DNA from: an uncultured Collinsella sp.
GTDB lineage: Bacteria > Actinomycetota > Coriobacteriia > Coriobacteriales > Coriobacteriaceae
DNA length: 64,000 bases
NCBI GenBank assembly: GCA_902491765.1
Contig: CABUIY010000009.1
Location: forward strand, 1-64,000
Direction: 5' to 3'
Shown: one piece after another, positions 17,230 to 24,731 of the stretch
How the letters are laid out: the number at the start of each line of letters is the position of its first letter
Position numbering within the stretch: the stretch's first letter is position 1
The notes under the pieces: generated by a model
What the model was told of the DNA's origin: nothing
Seen by the model: the letters and a program-made list of their open reading frames with translations, nothing else
The model's database searches: none
Position numbers and translations under genes: made by a program

Positions 17230-17817
17230 AGCCTTGGGGCTGTCAGCGTGGCAGAGGACCCACTTGTCGGCCTTCCAGTAGCAGTAGCTGTCACCGGCGG
17301 CAGGCATGTCGGCTGCAGCCTCGGGGCGCGGGCCGTTGGTGCCGGCGGGCAGCGCCACCATCACCTGGAAGCCGCCGTTGTCGACCATGCAGGGCGTGTA
17401 GTGAAGCGTGGTGTTGAAAACCTCAACAAGCGTGCCGGCCGGCACGCGGAACGCCTTGACGCACGCGGTGTCGAGTTTGCCGTCCTCGATCTCCCAGCGA
17501 TGCGCCACGAGCAGGATAAAGTCGCGTGCACCCAGGTTGAACTCGCTGGCGCGGTGATACTCCAGGCAGTTGAGCTTCGTGTTGTGGCCGTTGCACCAGC
17601 CCAGCTGGAAGGGGCGGCCGCCAAACATGAGAAAGCCCAGCTTATCGGCATCCTTAACGCCCTCGAGCTCGGGCGCGGAGGCCACATACTTGCTGCCATC
17701 GGGGATGGGCGTGGAGGCAAGCGCCTCGAGCACGGGCGACGTAAGCTCGGACGGAACGTTATCCCAAACGTTGCCATAGGACTTGAACTCGGGATCAGAG
17801 ACAGAGTAGATATGCAT
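17173..17817 (-). CDS. DUF4867 family protein
   Basis: 214 residues from the ATG at 17817, preceded by AGGAG. An upstream in-frame ATG at 17853 lacks a ribosome site. The sequence (start MHIYSVSDPEFKSYG, central NCLEYHRASEFNLG) matches my memory of DUF4867, a cupin-like family often near sugar isomerase or kinase genes. Cytoplasmic, no signal peptide or membrane segment. The role is unknown; a link to sugar metabolism is inferred from family context and from the nearby glucosidase and ribokinase. Its last ~19 codons are duplicated at 15763-15808. Confidence 0.8.
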   Translation of the reverse strand: MHIYSVSDPEFKSYGNVWDNVPSELTSPVLEALASTPIPDGSKYVASAPELEGVKDADKLGFLMFGGRPFQLGWCNGHNTKLNCLEYHRASEFNLGARDFILLVAHRWEIEDGKLDTACVKAFRVPAGTLVEVFNTTLHYTPCMVDNGGFQVMVALPAGTNGPRPEAAADMPAAGDSYCYWKADKWVLCHADSPKAAEGGYVGLIGKNLDIAVD

Positions 17818-17890
17818 GTTCGCTCCTGTTCGTTTATGTGACAGTATGAACATTCTAGAACAATTTCATTCTGTTTTGAGCACTCGGTAT

Positions 17891-17922
17891 AAAAAAGCGC
17901 TCCGCAAAGAGCGGGAGCGCTT
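17891..17922 (-). terminator. luxS terminator
   Basis: Read on the minus strand, a stem AGCGCTCC...GGAGCGCT is followed by six T. It lies about 30 bases after the luxS stop. Confidence 0.85.
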
Positions 17923-17952
17923 CTGGCGCAAACGTTATTCCTGCAAGCAGCC

Positions 17953-18441
17953 TTACGCCTGTTGATAGTGCAGGTGCTTCTCGTCGATATCGGCCAGGTC
18001 GCGGTCGAGGTAGCGGCGCGCGAGCCAGTTTGCCATGGGAAGGTTCTGGTCCAGGTAGTTGCCGCACTCCTCGGGAGCGGCGCCGGGGACATCGCCCTCA
18101 AAGCCGGCGACAAACTCGAACAGCTCACGCACGAGCGGCAGAATCTCCTCGCTCGTCACCTCGCCAAACACGACGAGGTAAAAGCCCGTGCGGCAGCCCA
18201 TGGGACCAAAGTAGACAATGTGGCTCGACCACTCGGCATGATTGCGAAGGAACGTCGCGCCCAGGTGCTCGATGGTGTGGCACTCGGCGGTGTTCATGAC
18301 CGGCTCCTTGTTGGGCGTGGTCAGGCGCAGGTCAAAGGTGGTGACGGCGGCGCCGGTCGCCGGATCGCGGTCGATGCGGCTCACATACACGCCGGGCTCA
18401 AGCAGCAGATGGTCAACGGAAAAACTCGCGATGCGCTCCAT
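17953..18441 (-). CDS. luxS: S-ribosylhomocysteine lyase
   Basis: 162 residues, the standard LuxS size. It cleaves S-ribosylhomocysteine to homocysteine and the autoinducer-2 precursor DPD in the activated methyl cycle. The metal ligands are present: H55 and H59 in HTIEH, and C126 in EECGNY. The catalytic cysteine C83 lies in MGCRTGFY. Positions agree with those known for Bacillus LuxS to within one residue. ATG follows GAGAGGAT. It has its own terminator. The neighbouring nucleoside hydrolase and ribokinase handle related ribosyl compounds. No pfs/mtnN gene is present in the window. Confidence 0.97.
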   Translation of the reverse strand: MERIASFSVDHLLLEPGVYVSRIDRDPATGAAVTTFDLRLTTPNKEPVMNTAECHTIEHLGATFLRNHAEWSSHIVYFGPMGCRTGFYLVVFGEVTSEEILPLVRELFEFVAGFEGDVPGAAPEECGNYLDQNLPMANWLARRYLDRDLADIDEKHLHYQQA

Positions 18442-18467
18442 GGCAGATCCTCTCGGTAGTCAATTTA

Positions 18468-18531
18468 GGACGGGCTCTTTTAGCTGGTTCGAATGGTCGC
18501 ACCAATCATACCAGCCAAAAAAGCCCCGTCC
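18468..18531 (-). terminator. Long hairpin after nucleoside hydrolase
   Basis: Arms of about 21 bases (18468-18488 and 18510-18531, GGACGGGCT and AGCCCCGTCC ends with CTGGT/ACCAG inside) form an imperfect long stem a dozen bases past the hydrolase stop and upstream of luxS. It probably separates the two transcription units; the luxS promoter must lie within or next to it. Confidence 0.6.
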
Positions 18532-18543
18532 CAAAAAGACAAC

Positions 18544-19518
18544 TTAGCCAAGGACGCGGGCCATACGTGTCTTGAACTCGGACAGGAAGCGCGGGGCATC
18601 CACGGTCAGCGCCACAAGCGCGCTCTTGTCCGGATCGGATAGGCGGCGCTCGTCGCAAATGGTGCGGCCGCGATACTCGCCCAGCAGATCAACACGCAGA
18701 TTGCAGCCGAGCGCACCCACGAGCGTGGGGTCAATCGCCACAGCGACGGCAAGCGGATCGTGCAGTGCGCAGCCACCCAGGTAGGGGGCGTTCATCTCGT
18801 ACGAGCCAATGTAGTGCTCCACCATGCTCGCAAACGCGCAACCGGCCATGGTGCCCGAGCCCGTCCACCCGGCGATGTCGCGACGCGTGAGCACCACGCG
18901 ATGCGTCACATCCAGACCCACCATGGTGAGCTTGCGGCCCGAACGCAGCACGGCATCGGCCGCCTCGGGATCACTTGCCATGTTGGCCTCGGCGCCCGCA
19001 CTCACGTTTCCGGGCACGGTAAGCGCACCGCCCATCACGACCACGCGACCGATAGACATCATCGCCGCCGCATCGCGCTCCAAGGCGAGCGCCAGGTTGG
19101 AGAGCGGGCCAGTCGCTACGTAGACCAGATCGGGACCATAGGTGCGCGCGGCATCGATCAGATAATCGACCGCAGCGTTGCCGTCGGCCGAGGTCGCCCC
19201 CACCGGCTCGTAGGGCGACGCGGGCACGCTCGCGCCGCCGATGCCGTTCTTGCCGTGAATGAGCGCGGTGGACGCCGGCGGCGTATAGGGCTCAGTCGCC
19301 TGCAGAGGACGGTCGGCACCCAGGTACACCGGAACCTCGGGGCGACCCAGCAGATCGAGCACCGCCAGGCAATTGTGCGCCGATTGCTCGACGCGCACGT
19401 TGCCAAAGCACGTGGTGATGCCCACGAGCTCCACCTCGGGGCTCGCGATGGCATAGGCCAGCGCCATCGCATCGTCCACTCCCATATCCAGATCAAGGAT
19501 CAGCTTCTTGATTGCCAT
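18544..19518 (-). CDS. Nucleoside hydrolase (ribonucleoside type)
   Basis: 324 residues of the inosine-uridine nucleoside hydrolase family, splitting ribonucleosides into base and ribose. The Ca2+-binding aspartate cluster is DLDMGVDDA (D9, D11, D15, D16), with the usual T and P of the DTDPG motif replaced by L and M. YVATGPLSNLALAL and HDPLAVA near the C-terminus are the other family blocks. Cytoplasmic. The gene starts 30 bases after the ribokinase gene ends, so the pair makes ribose and phosphorylates it to ribose-5-phosphate. Substrate preference between purines and pyrimidines cannot be told from sequence alone. Confidence 0.93.
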   Translation of the reverse strand: MAIKKLILDLDMGVDDAMALAYAIASPEVELVGITTCFGNVRVEQSAHNCLAVLDLLGRPEVPVYLGADRPLQATEPYTPPASTALIHGKNGIGGASVPASPYEPVGATSADGNAAVDYLIDAARTYGPDLVYVATGPLSNLALALERDAAAMMSIGRVVVMGGALTVPGNVSAGAEANMASDPEAADAVLRSGRKLTMVGLDVTHRVVLTRRDIAGWTGSGTMAGCAFASMVEHYIGSYEMNAPYLGGCALHDPLAVAVAIDPTLVGALGCNLRVDLLGEYRGRTICDERRLSDPDKSALVALTVDAPRFLSEFKTRMARVLG

Positions 19519-19548
19519 TGTTCTACTCCGCTTCTCCGTCTTTATCGT

Positions 19549-20511
19549 TTAACCAAACCAATGTTCAACTTCGGCGCGCGTGGGAATCGATTGCTGAGCG
19601 CCCAGGCGCGACACCGTCACTGCCGAAGCGCGAGCACCCGCGGCCATGCACTCAAAGAGCGGCAAGCCCTCTAGGCGAGCCGCCGCCAACGCGCCGATAA
19701 ACGTATCGCCGGCGGCCGTGGTATCGACTACCGCACTCGAAAGTGCCGGCATGCGCAGCAGCTCACCGCCATCGCCGAGCGTAACCGAGCCGGCACCGCC
19801 CAACGTGATGACCGCGGCGCCGGCGCCCTTGTCGAGCAGCGCATTGAGCGCGGCGACGCAACTCACATCATCCGTGGGCAGAATGCCCGTCAGAACCTGG
19901 CACTCGGTCTCGTTGGGACAGACCAGGTCGACCGCAGGCCAGACCTCCGCAGGCAGCTCGCAGGCGGGCGCTGGATTAAAGACCGTATAGAACCCCAGCT
20001 CATGAGCGCAAACAAGCGCCTCGGCCGTCGCCGCAAGGTCACATTCGCCCTGGGCGATAAAGACGCTTCCGGCAGTCGGGGCAATCTCGCTGGCGTCGCC
20101 GTCGAGCTCATGGGCCACCAGACGCCTCAACGCGCAGGCAACGTCCGCACCCGCAAGCGCATGGTTGGCGCCCGGTGACAGTATGATGCGGTTGTCGCCC
20201 TCGCAGCGAATGATGGTCGCCGTTCCCGTCTCCACGTCATCGAGACGTGTCACAAGCTCAACGCCCACGCCGGCATCCTGGAGCCCTGCCACAAGTGCAT
20301 CGCCAAAGGCATCGCGCCCAACAGCGCCGATCATGCACGTGCGCACACCCATGCGCGCGGCGGCGACGGCCTGGTTGGCGCCCTTGCCACCGGCATTGGC
20401 GATAAAACCGCTGCCACCGACTGTCTCGCCCGCGCGCGGCATGCGCTCGCACGCCACCGAAAGGTCCATGTTCATGCTGCCGAACACCGCAACGATGCCG
20501 CGATCTGCCAT
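19549..20511 (-). CDS. rbsK: Ribokinase
   Basis: 320 residues from ATG 20511, which follows GAGGAGG; an upstream in-frame start at 20565 is less likely. It belongs to the PfkB sugar-kinase family, phosphorylating ribose with ATP. Visible are the substrate region GSMNMDL, the first PfkB signature GGKGANQAVAAARMG (about 40-54), and the catalytic signature DTTAAGDTFIGAL with the base aspartate near 257. It is cotranscribed with the nucleoside hydrolase downstream, which supports ribose as the substrate. Confidence 0.93.
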   Translation of the reverse strand: MADRGIVAVFGSMNMDLSVACERMPRAGETVGGSGFIANAGGKGANQAVAAARMGVRTCMIGAVGRDAFGDALVAGLQDAGVGVELVTRLDDVETGTATIIRCEGDNRIILSPGANHALAGADVACALRRLVAHELDGDASEIAPTAGSVFIAQGECDLAATAEALVCAHELGFYTVFNPAPACELPAEVWPAVDLVCPNETECQVLTGILPTDDVSCVAALNALLDKGAGAAVITLGGAGSVTLGDGGELLRMPALSSAVVDTTAAGDTFIGALAAARLEGLPLFECMAAGARASAVTVSRLGAQQSIPTRAEVEHWFG

Positions 20512-20698
20512 GGAAACCTCCTCATCTGCGAGCCTTATGCCCACCGCCGGCCGTCGATCGTGCACTCTCGCACCCCCTATAACTTTAGTTCACTTTGATG
20601 TGGACGCGCGCTTGAGCTTGCGCCAGCAGCAAGCATTCACAGGAGCAGGCAGCTACAATGAATACGTGCTGATTATTCTCGTCATTGGATGATGTTTT

Positions 20699-22915
20699 AT
20701 GGAACAACTCTCGCAATCGGGCTCGCGCGGTCGACGCCGCACGGGCAACGAGCCGGCGCCGCACGAACGCGTGAAGGGCGAACGCCGTGCCAACGAACCG
20801 CGACGCACCGCGAGCCCCCATCGCGCTTCTGCCAACAACGCGGGCCGCGCCAACACTCCCGCCGCGGAGCAGACGCCTGCTCGCCCCAAATCCCGCTACA
20901 TCCCTGCCCTTGACGGCCTGCGTACGCTCGCCGTCGTCGCGGTGGTGCTCTATCACCTTAACCTCACGTGGGCGCAGGGCGGTCTGCTCGGCGTCACGAT
21001 CTTCTTTGTGCTTTCGGGCTATCTGATCACGCGCCTGCTGCTCAACGAAGTCGCTAAGACCGGACGCATCGACCTTAAGAGCTTCTGGATTCGCCGCATC
21101 CGTCGCCTGGTCCCTGCCGTGGTAACGGTAGTGTTCGTGACCTGCGCGCTGTGCACCATCTTCAACCACGTGATGCTCACCAAGATGCGCCCCGACATCC
21201 TGCCGTCGCTGCTGTTCTTCAACAACTGGTGGCAGATTGCCCAAAACGTCTCGTACTTCAATGCCCTGGGCGACCCCTCGCCGCTCACGCACTTTTGGTC
21301 GCTTGCCATCGAGGAACAGTTCTACCTGATTTGGCCGCCACTGCTGTTTGCCATGGTATCCATGCATGTGAGCAAACCCAACACGCGCCGCGTGGTTCTG
21401 GGCCTTGCCGCGGTATCTGCCCTCGCCATGATGGTGCTTTACAACCCTGCCGCCGACCCCAGCCGCGTGTACTACGGCACCGACACCCGCGTGTTCTCGC
21501 TGCTGCTGGGTGCCTGGATGGCCTTTATCCCCGATCGCGACCTGGCGCCGGTGCGTCTCGCTCGTCGTTTGGGGCTCAATCGCCTGGCTGGCGCCGCCAA
21601 GCACGGCAAGAACGCCGAGGGCAAGCCTGGCGAGAAGGCCAACGAATCAGCCGAGACCGCCCCGGCACAGCCGAGCGCCCTCGTGCGTTTTTGGTCCTCG
21701 CCCGCATCCATCGATGTGTTGGGCGTCGTGGGTCTGGTTGGCCTTGCCGCCATGGTCGCGCTCACCAACGGCTACACCGCGTTCCAGTATCGCGGCGGCA
21801 CGCTGTTATGCTCGATCCTCACGCTCATGGTCATCGCGGCCTGCGTGCAGCCCCAGGGAATGGTTGCCCGCGCGCTGTCCGCCGAGCCGCTCGTGTGGGT
21901 TGGCAAGCGCTCGTACAGCATCTACCTGTGGCACTATCCGCTGCTGCTCCTCATGAACCCGGTCGCCAACATCAACGATACGCCCTGGTGGCAATACATT
22001 TTGCAGGTGCTGTTGGTGGTCGCCGTGGCCGAATGCTCATATCGCTTTATCGAGACGCCGTTTAGAAAGGGCGCCTTTGGGCGCACCGTATCCGAGTTCC
22101 GCGACGGCACCGCCACGCCCGCCAACTGGGTGCGCGCGCACGTCCCTGCCTGTGCAGCCTGCGCTGTCGTGTTGGTCGTTGCACTGGGCGGCCTGATCTT
22201 TGTGCCCGAGACGTCTGCGCTGAGCGGCGAGGGCGCCGAAGTTCTGAACAAGGAAGCCAAGAATGCCGCACCCACCGACCAGCAGGCGGCCGACGACACC
22301 GACAAGGACAACGACGGCTTCCCCGACGGCTCCTACGACCTGTTGATGATCGGTGACTCCGTGTCGCTGCGCGCCGTTGATTCCTTTGACGGCGTGTTCC
22401 CGCACAGCCATATCGATGCCGAAAAGGGCCGCCAGTTTGATGCGGGCCGCGCGACATTTGAGGGCTATATCCAGCAGAACCTTGCCGGCAAGATCGTGGT
22501 CTTTGCCCTGGGCACCAACGGTTTGGTAACGGATGACCAAATCGACGCCATCATGGCCGATGCAGGAGATAAGCGTATTGTGGTGTTTGTGAACACGCGC
22601 AGCCCGCAGCCGTGGGTTGGCTCTACCAACCAGGCCATCGCCAACGCCGCTACGCGCTACAAGAACGTACGCGTTATCGACTGGTACGGATACAGTGCCA
22701 ACCGCAACGACCTGTTCGATGGCGATGGCACGCATCTATCGACCACTGGCGTGATTGAGTACCTCAACTTGATCCACGATGCCGTCAAGAAGGACCTGCC
22801 CGTGCATCCCGAGGATCACGTCAACGATCCGCAGCCGGCAGCCGTCAAGTCTGCCACCGACGCACTCGTCAATGCGCTCGCTCTCAAGCCGCACAAGCTG
22901 GGCACCGACAAGTAA
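20699..22915 (+). CDS. Acyltransferase 3 / SGNH O-acetyltransferase (OatA-like)
   Basis: 738 residues. A basic, disordered N-terminal 60 residues precede an acyltransferase-3 membrane domain (about 65-475). It starts YIPALDGLRTLAVVAVVLYHLN, with the conserved histidine near 84, and about ten helices follow. A linker (AAPTDQQAADDTDKDND) leads to an extracellular SGNH esterase-like domain (about 540-700) with GDSV for the serine and DGTHLS for the Asp/His pair. This layout is that of OatA, which O-acetylates peptidoglycan; other cell-wall glycans are possible targets. It is divergent from rbsK. The ATG at 20699 lacks a strong ribosome site, so the start is uncertain. Confidence 0.88.
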   Translation: MEQLSQSGSRGRRRTGNEPAPHERVKGERRANEPRRTASPHRASANNAGRANTPAAEQTPARPKSRYIPALDGLRTLAVVAVVLYHLNLTWAQGGLLGVTIFFVLSGYLITRLLLNEVAKTGRIDLKSFWIRRIRRLVPAVVTVVFVTCALCTIFNHVMLTKMRPDILPSLLFFNNWWQIAQNVSYFNALGDPSPLTHFWSLAIEEQFYLIWPPLLFAMVSMHVSKPNTRRVVLGLAAVSALAMMVLYNPAADPSRVYYGTDTRVFSLLLGAWMAFIPDRDLAPVRLARRLGLNRLAGAAKHGKNAEGKPGEKANESAETAPAQPSALVRFWSSPASIDVLGVVGLVGLAAMVALTNGYTAFQYRGGTLLCSILTLMVIAACVQPQGMVARALSAEPLVWVGKRSYSIYLWHYPLLLLMNPVANINDTPWWQYILQVLLVVAVAECSYRFIETPFRKGAFGRTVSEFRDGTATPANWVRAHVPACAACAVVLVVALGGLIFVPETSALSGEGAEVLNKEAKNAAPTDQQAADDTDKDNDGFPDGSYDLLMIGDSVSLRAVDSFDGVFPHSHIDAEKGRQFDAGRATFEGYIQQNLAGKIVVFALGTNGLVTDDQIDAIMADAGDKRIVVFVNTRSPQPWVGSTNQAIANAATRYKNVRVIDWYGYSANRNDLFDGDGTHLSTTGVIEYLNLIHDAVKKDLPVHPEDHVNDPQPAAVKSATDALVNALALKPHKLGTDK

Positions 22916-22938
22916 CCTGCAGCGCAAACTTCCCACAT

Positions 22939-22978
22939 CCGGAGGGGGTGTCTGCCACGGCAGACGCCCCCCTTCCGG
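22939..22978 (+). terminator. Hairpin after acyltransferase gene
   Basis: CCGGAGGGGGTGTCTGCC pairs with GGCAGACGCCCCCCTTCCGG, allowing one G-U pair and one bulge, 23 bases past the stop. It has no T tract. Confidence 0.55.
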
Positions 22979-23150
22979 TAGTTGGGGACGTTCCTTATGT
23001 GCCGGCACCTAGGGACAACTCCTGACACAGCCGAGGAAGACCTCTACGGATGAATTCCGGGCCGCTCCGTCGCTCCAGACATCGTTTCCGCGCCTCGCGC
23101 CTGCCCCAAACAATCAAAACAAGCCCTTTTCGCCGCACCCTCAAAGGTCT

Positions 23151-23380
23151 GTGGGCAAAAAAGGGCAAATATGAGTACTGTTACCATTTTAGTAGCAGGC
23201 AAAACCACCCAAAATGACGTCCGAGCGACCCCTACAACCCCCTAAAGCAGCCAACCTGACTGGTTTAAGGCGTATTACAGCCAATTTTAATGAACATACT
23301 ATAGGTTATGTTTATTATCCTCTTGGATGTAAATGCTATTCACTTAGCAACAGTACTCATATTTGGCATTTTTTGCCCAC
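23151..23380. repeat. 230-bp AT-rich element with 31-bp inverted ends
   Basis: The left end (23151-23181, starting GTGGGCAAAAAAGGGCAAAT) and the reverse complement of the right end (23350-23380) differ at 2 of 31 positions. The interior is clearly richer in A+T than its surroundings and encodes no protein that I can support. The layout resembles a MITE, but no flanking target duplication was recognised. Confidence 0.75.
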
Positions 23381-23408
23381 TGCCATATAGCTAACACCCT
23401 ATAGCAGA

Positions 23409-23443
23409 CAAAAACAGGCCGCAGCCCATCGCTGCGGCCTGTT
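23409..23443 (-). terminator. Terminator of the Nramp/MgtE operon
   Basis: On the minus strand a perfect 13-bp stem (AACAGGCCGCAGC arms, 23413-23425 with 23431-23443) is followed by TTTTGTC, shortly after the transporter stop at 23461. Confidence 0.8.
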
Positions 23444-23460
23444 CGGAAGCAAAAGAGGCG

Positions 23461-24723
23461 CTAAGCGCTGTAGCCCATCGCTTGCAGCACAAACATGACG
23501 ACTGTCAGCACCGTAATCACGGCGATAGTCGCCCAAGTGAGCACGTTCCACACACGGCCGTTGCGGTTGGCACCCATGATGTGACGGTCGGCGGCGATAA
23601 CCACCTGGAACACCAGAACCACGGGCAGCAGCACGCCATTGATGACCTGCGAGGTCATCATAATCTGGAACAGATCGACGCCGGGCATAAGCACCAGCAC
23701 GGCAGAGATACCGATGATGGCCGTAATGATGCCGCGGTAAACCGGGGCCTCGTCCCAGCTGCGGTCGGCACCGCGCTCCCAGCCAAATGCCTCGCAGATA
23801 GCGCTCGACGTAACGCCCGGCAGCACGCAGGCAGCCAAGAAGCTCGCCGCGACCAGGCCCGAGGCAAACAACACCGTGGACCACTGACCCGCAATAGGCT
23901 CCAACGCGCGGGCGGCATCGGCAGCATCGCTAATCTGAATACCCGCCGGGAACAACACCGTACCGGTCGTGATGATAATAAAGCCGGCAATGACATCGGC
24001 AGCAAGCGAGCCGCTCACGGTATCGATGCGCTGCAGCACGATATCGTCCTCGCCCGCGTTCTTATCGACCACGTTGTTCTGCGCCAAGAAAATCATCCAC
24101 GGCGCGATGGTGGTACCGATCGTTGCGACCACGAGCGACACGTAGCTGGGGTCATTTTGAATGTTAGGCATGACCAGGTCGACCGCGACCTCACCCCAGT
24201 TGGGGCCAGCCATAAACGCGGCGACAATATAGGTCACGAACACGCAGCTCACCAGCAGCAGAATCTTCTCGATGCGCTGGAAACTACCCGACATGGTAAG
24301 CATCCACACCAGCAGCGCCACCAACGGCACCGAGATGCTCGCCGGCACGCCAAAGAGAGCAAGGCCGCTGGCGATGCCCGCAAACTCCGAAATGGTCACC
24401 GCCGTGTTGGCGATCAACAGCGCCGCCATAGCAAGTACACTCTTGCGCACGCCAAAGCGCTCGCGAATAAGCGATGCCAGGCCCTTGCCCGTGACGCAGC
24501 CGCAGCGCGCCGCGGTCTCCTGCGTCACGATGAGCAGCACAGTCATGACGGGAAGCATCCAGAGCATCTTGTAGCCATAGCTGGCGCCCGCGCTGGAATA
24601 CGTTGCAATGCCGCCGGCGTCATTGCCCGAAAGCGCCGCCAGCAGACCGGGACCCATAGCGCCAAAGATGGCCGCGATGGTCAACTTTTGCTTGGTGCCC
24701 GACTTTTGCTTGGTATTTTGCAC
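23461..24723 (-). CDS. Nramp-family divalent metal carrier, probably Mg2+ type
   Basis: 420 residues with about eleven membrane helices. Start GTG 24723 is chosen because the TAGGTGG ribosome site overlaps the stop of the upstream gene; the in-frame ATG at 24786 lies inside that gene. The Nramp fold is evident (GPGLLAALSGNDAGG, then TGKGLASLIRERFG). The helix-1 metal motif DPGN reads DAGG here. The helix-6 MPH motif reads APW, so the methionine that coordinates Mn/Fe is missing. As I recall, such changes mark the Nramp-related magnesium transporters described from Eggerthella. Coupling to an MgtE-like gene supports Mg2+. Automatic naming as MntH would probably be misleading. Confidence 0.85.
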   Translation of the reverse strand: MQNTKQKSGTKQKLTIAAIFGAMGPGLLAALSGNDAGGIATYSSAGASYGYKMLWMLPVMTVLLIVTQETAARCGCVTGKGLASLIRERFGVRKSVLAMAALLIANTAVTISEFAGIASGLALFGVPASISVPLVALLVWMLTMSGSFQRIEKILLLVSCVFVTYIVAAFMAGPNWGEVAVDLVMPNIQNDPSYVSLVVATIGTTIAPWMIFLAQNNVVDKNAGEDDIVLQRIDTVSGSLAADVIAGFIIITTGTVLFPAGIQISDAADAARALEPIAGQWSTVLFASGLVAASFLAACVLPGVTSSAICEAFGWERGADRSWDEAPVYRGIITAIIGISAVLVLMPGVDLFQIMMTSQVINGVLLPVVLVFQVVIAADRHIMGANRNGRVWNVLTWATIAVITVLTVVMFVLQAMGYSA

Positions 24724-24731
24724 GCGACCAC

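Larger units (their letters stand above)
22916..23460. other. Long intergenic region with nested repeats
   Basis: 545 bases without a gene. It contains a hairpin (22939-22978), short GGGGAC repeats near 22983-23030, an AT-rich element with 31-bp inverted ends (23151-23380) and the terminator of the metal-transport operon (23409-23443). Confidence 0.75.

Noticed and set aside
18442..18543. SAM or SAH riboswitch upstream of luxS
   Set aside because: The long hairpin there is a simple stem that fits a terminator of the upstream gene; no aptamer motif was seen.
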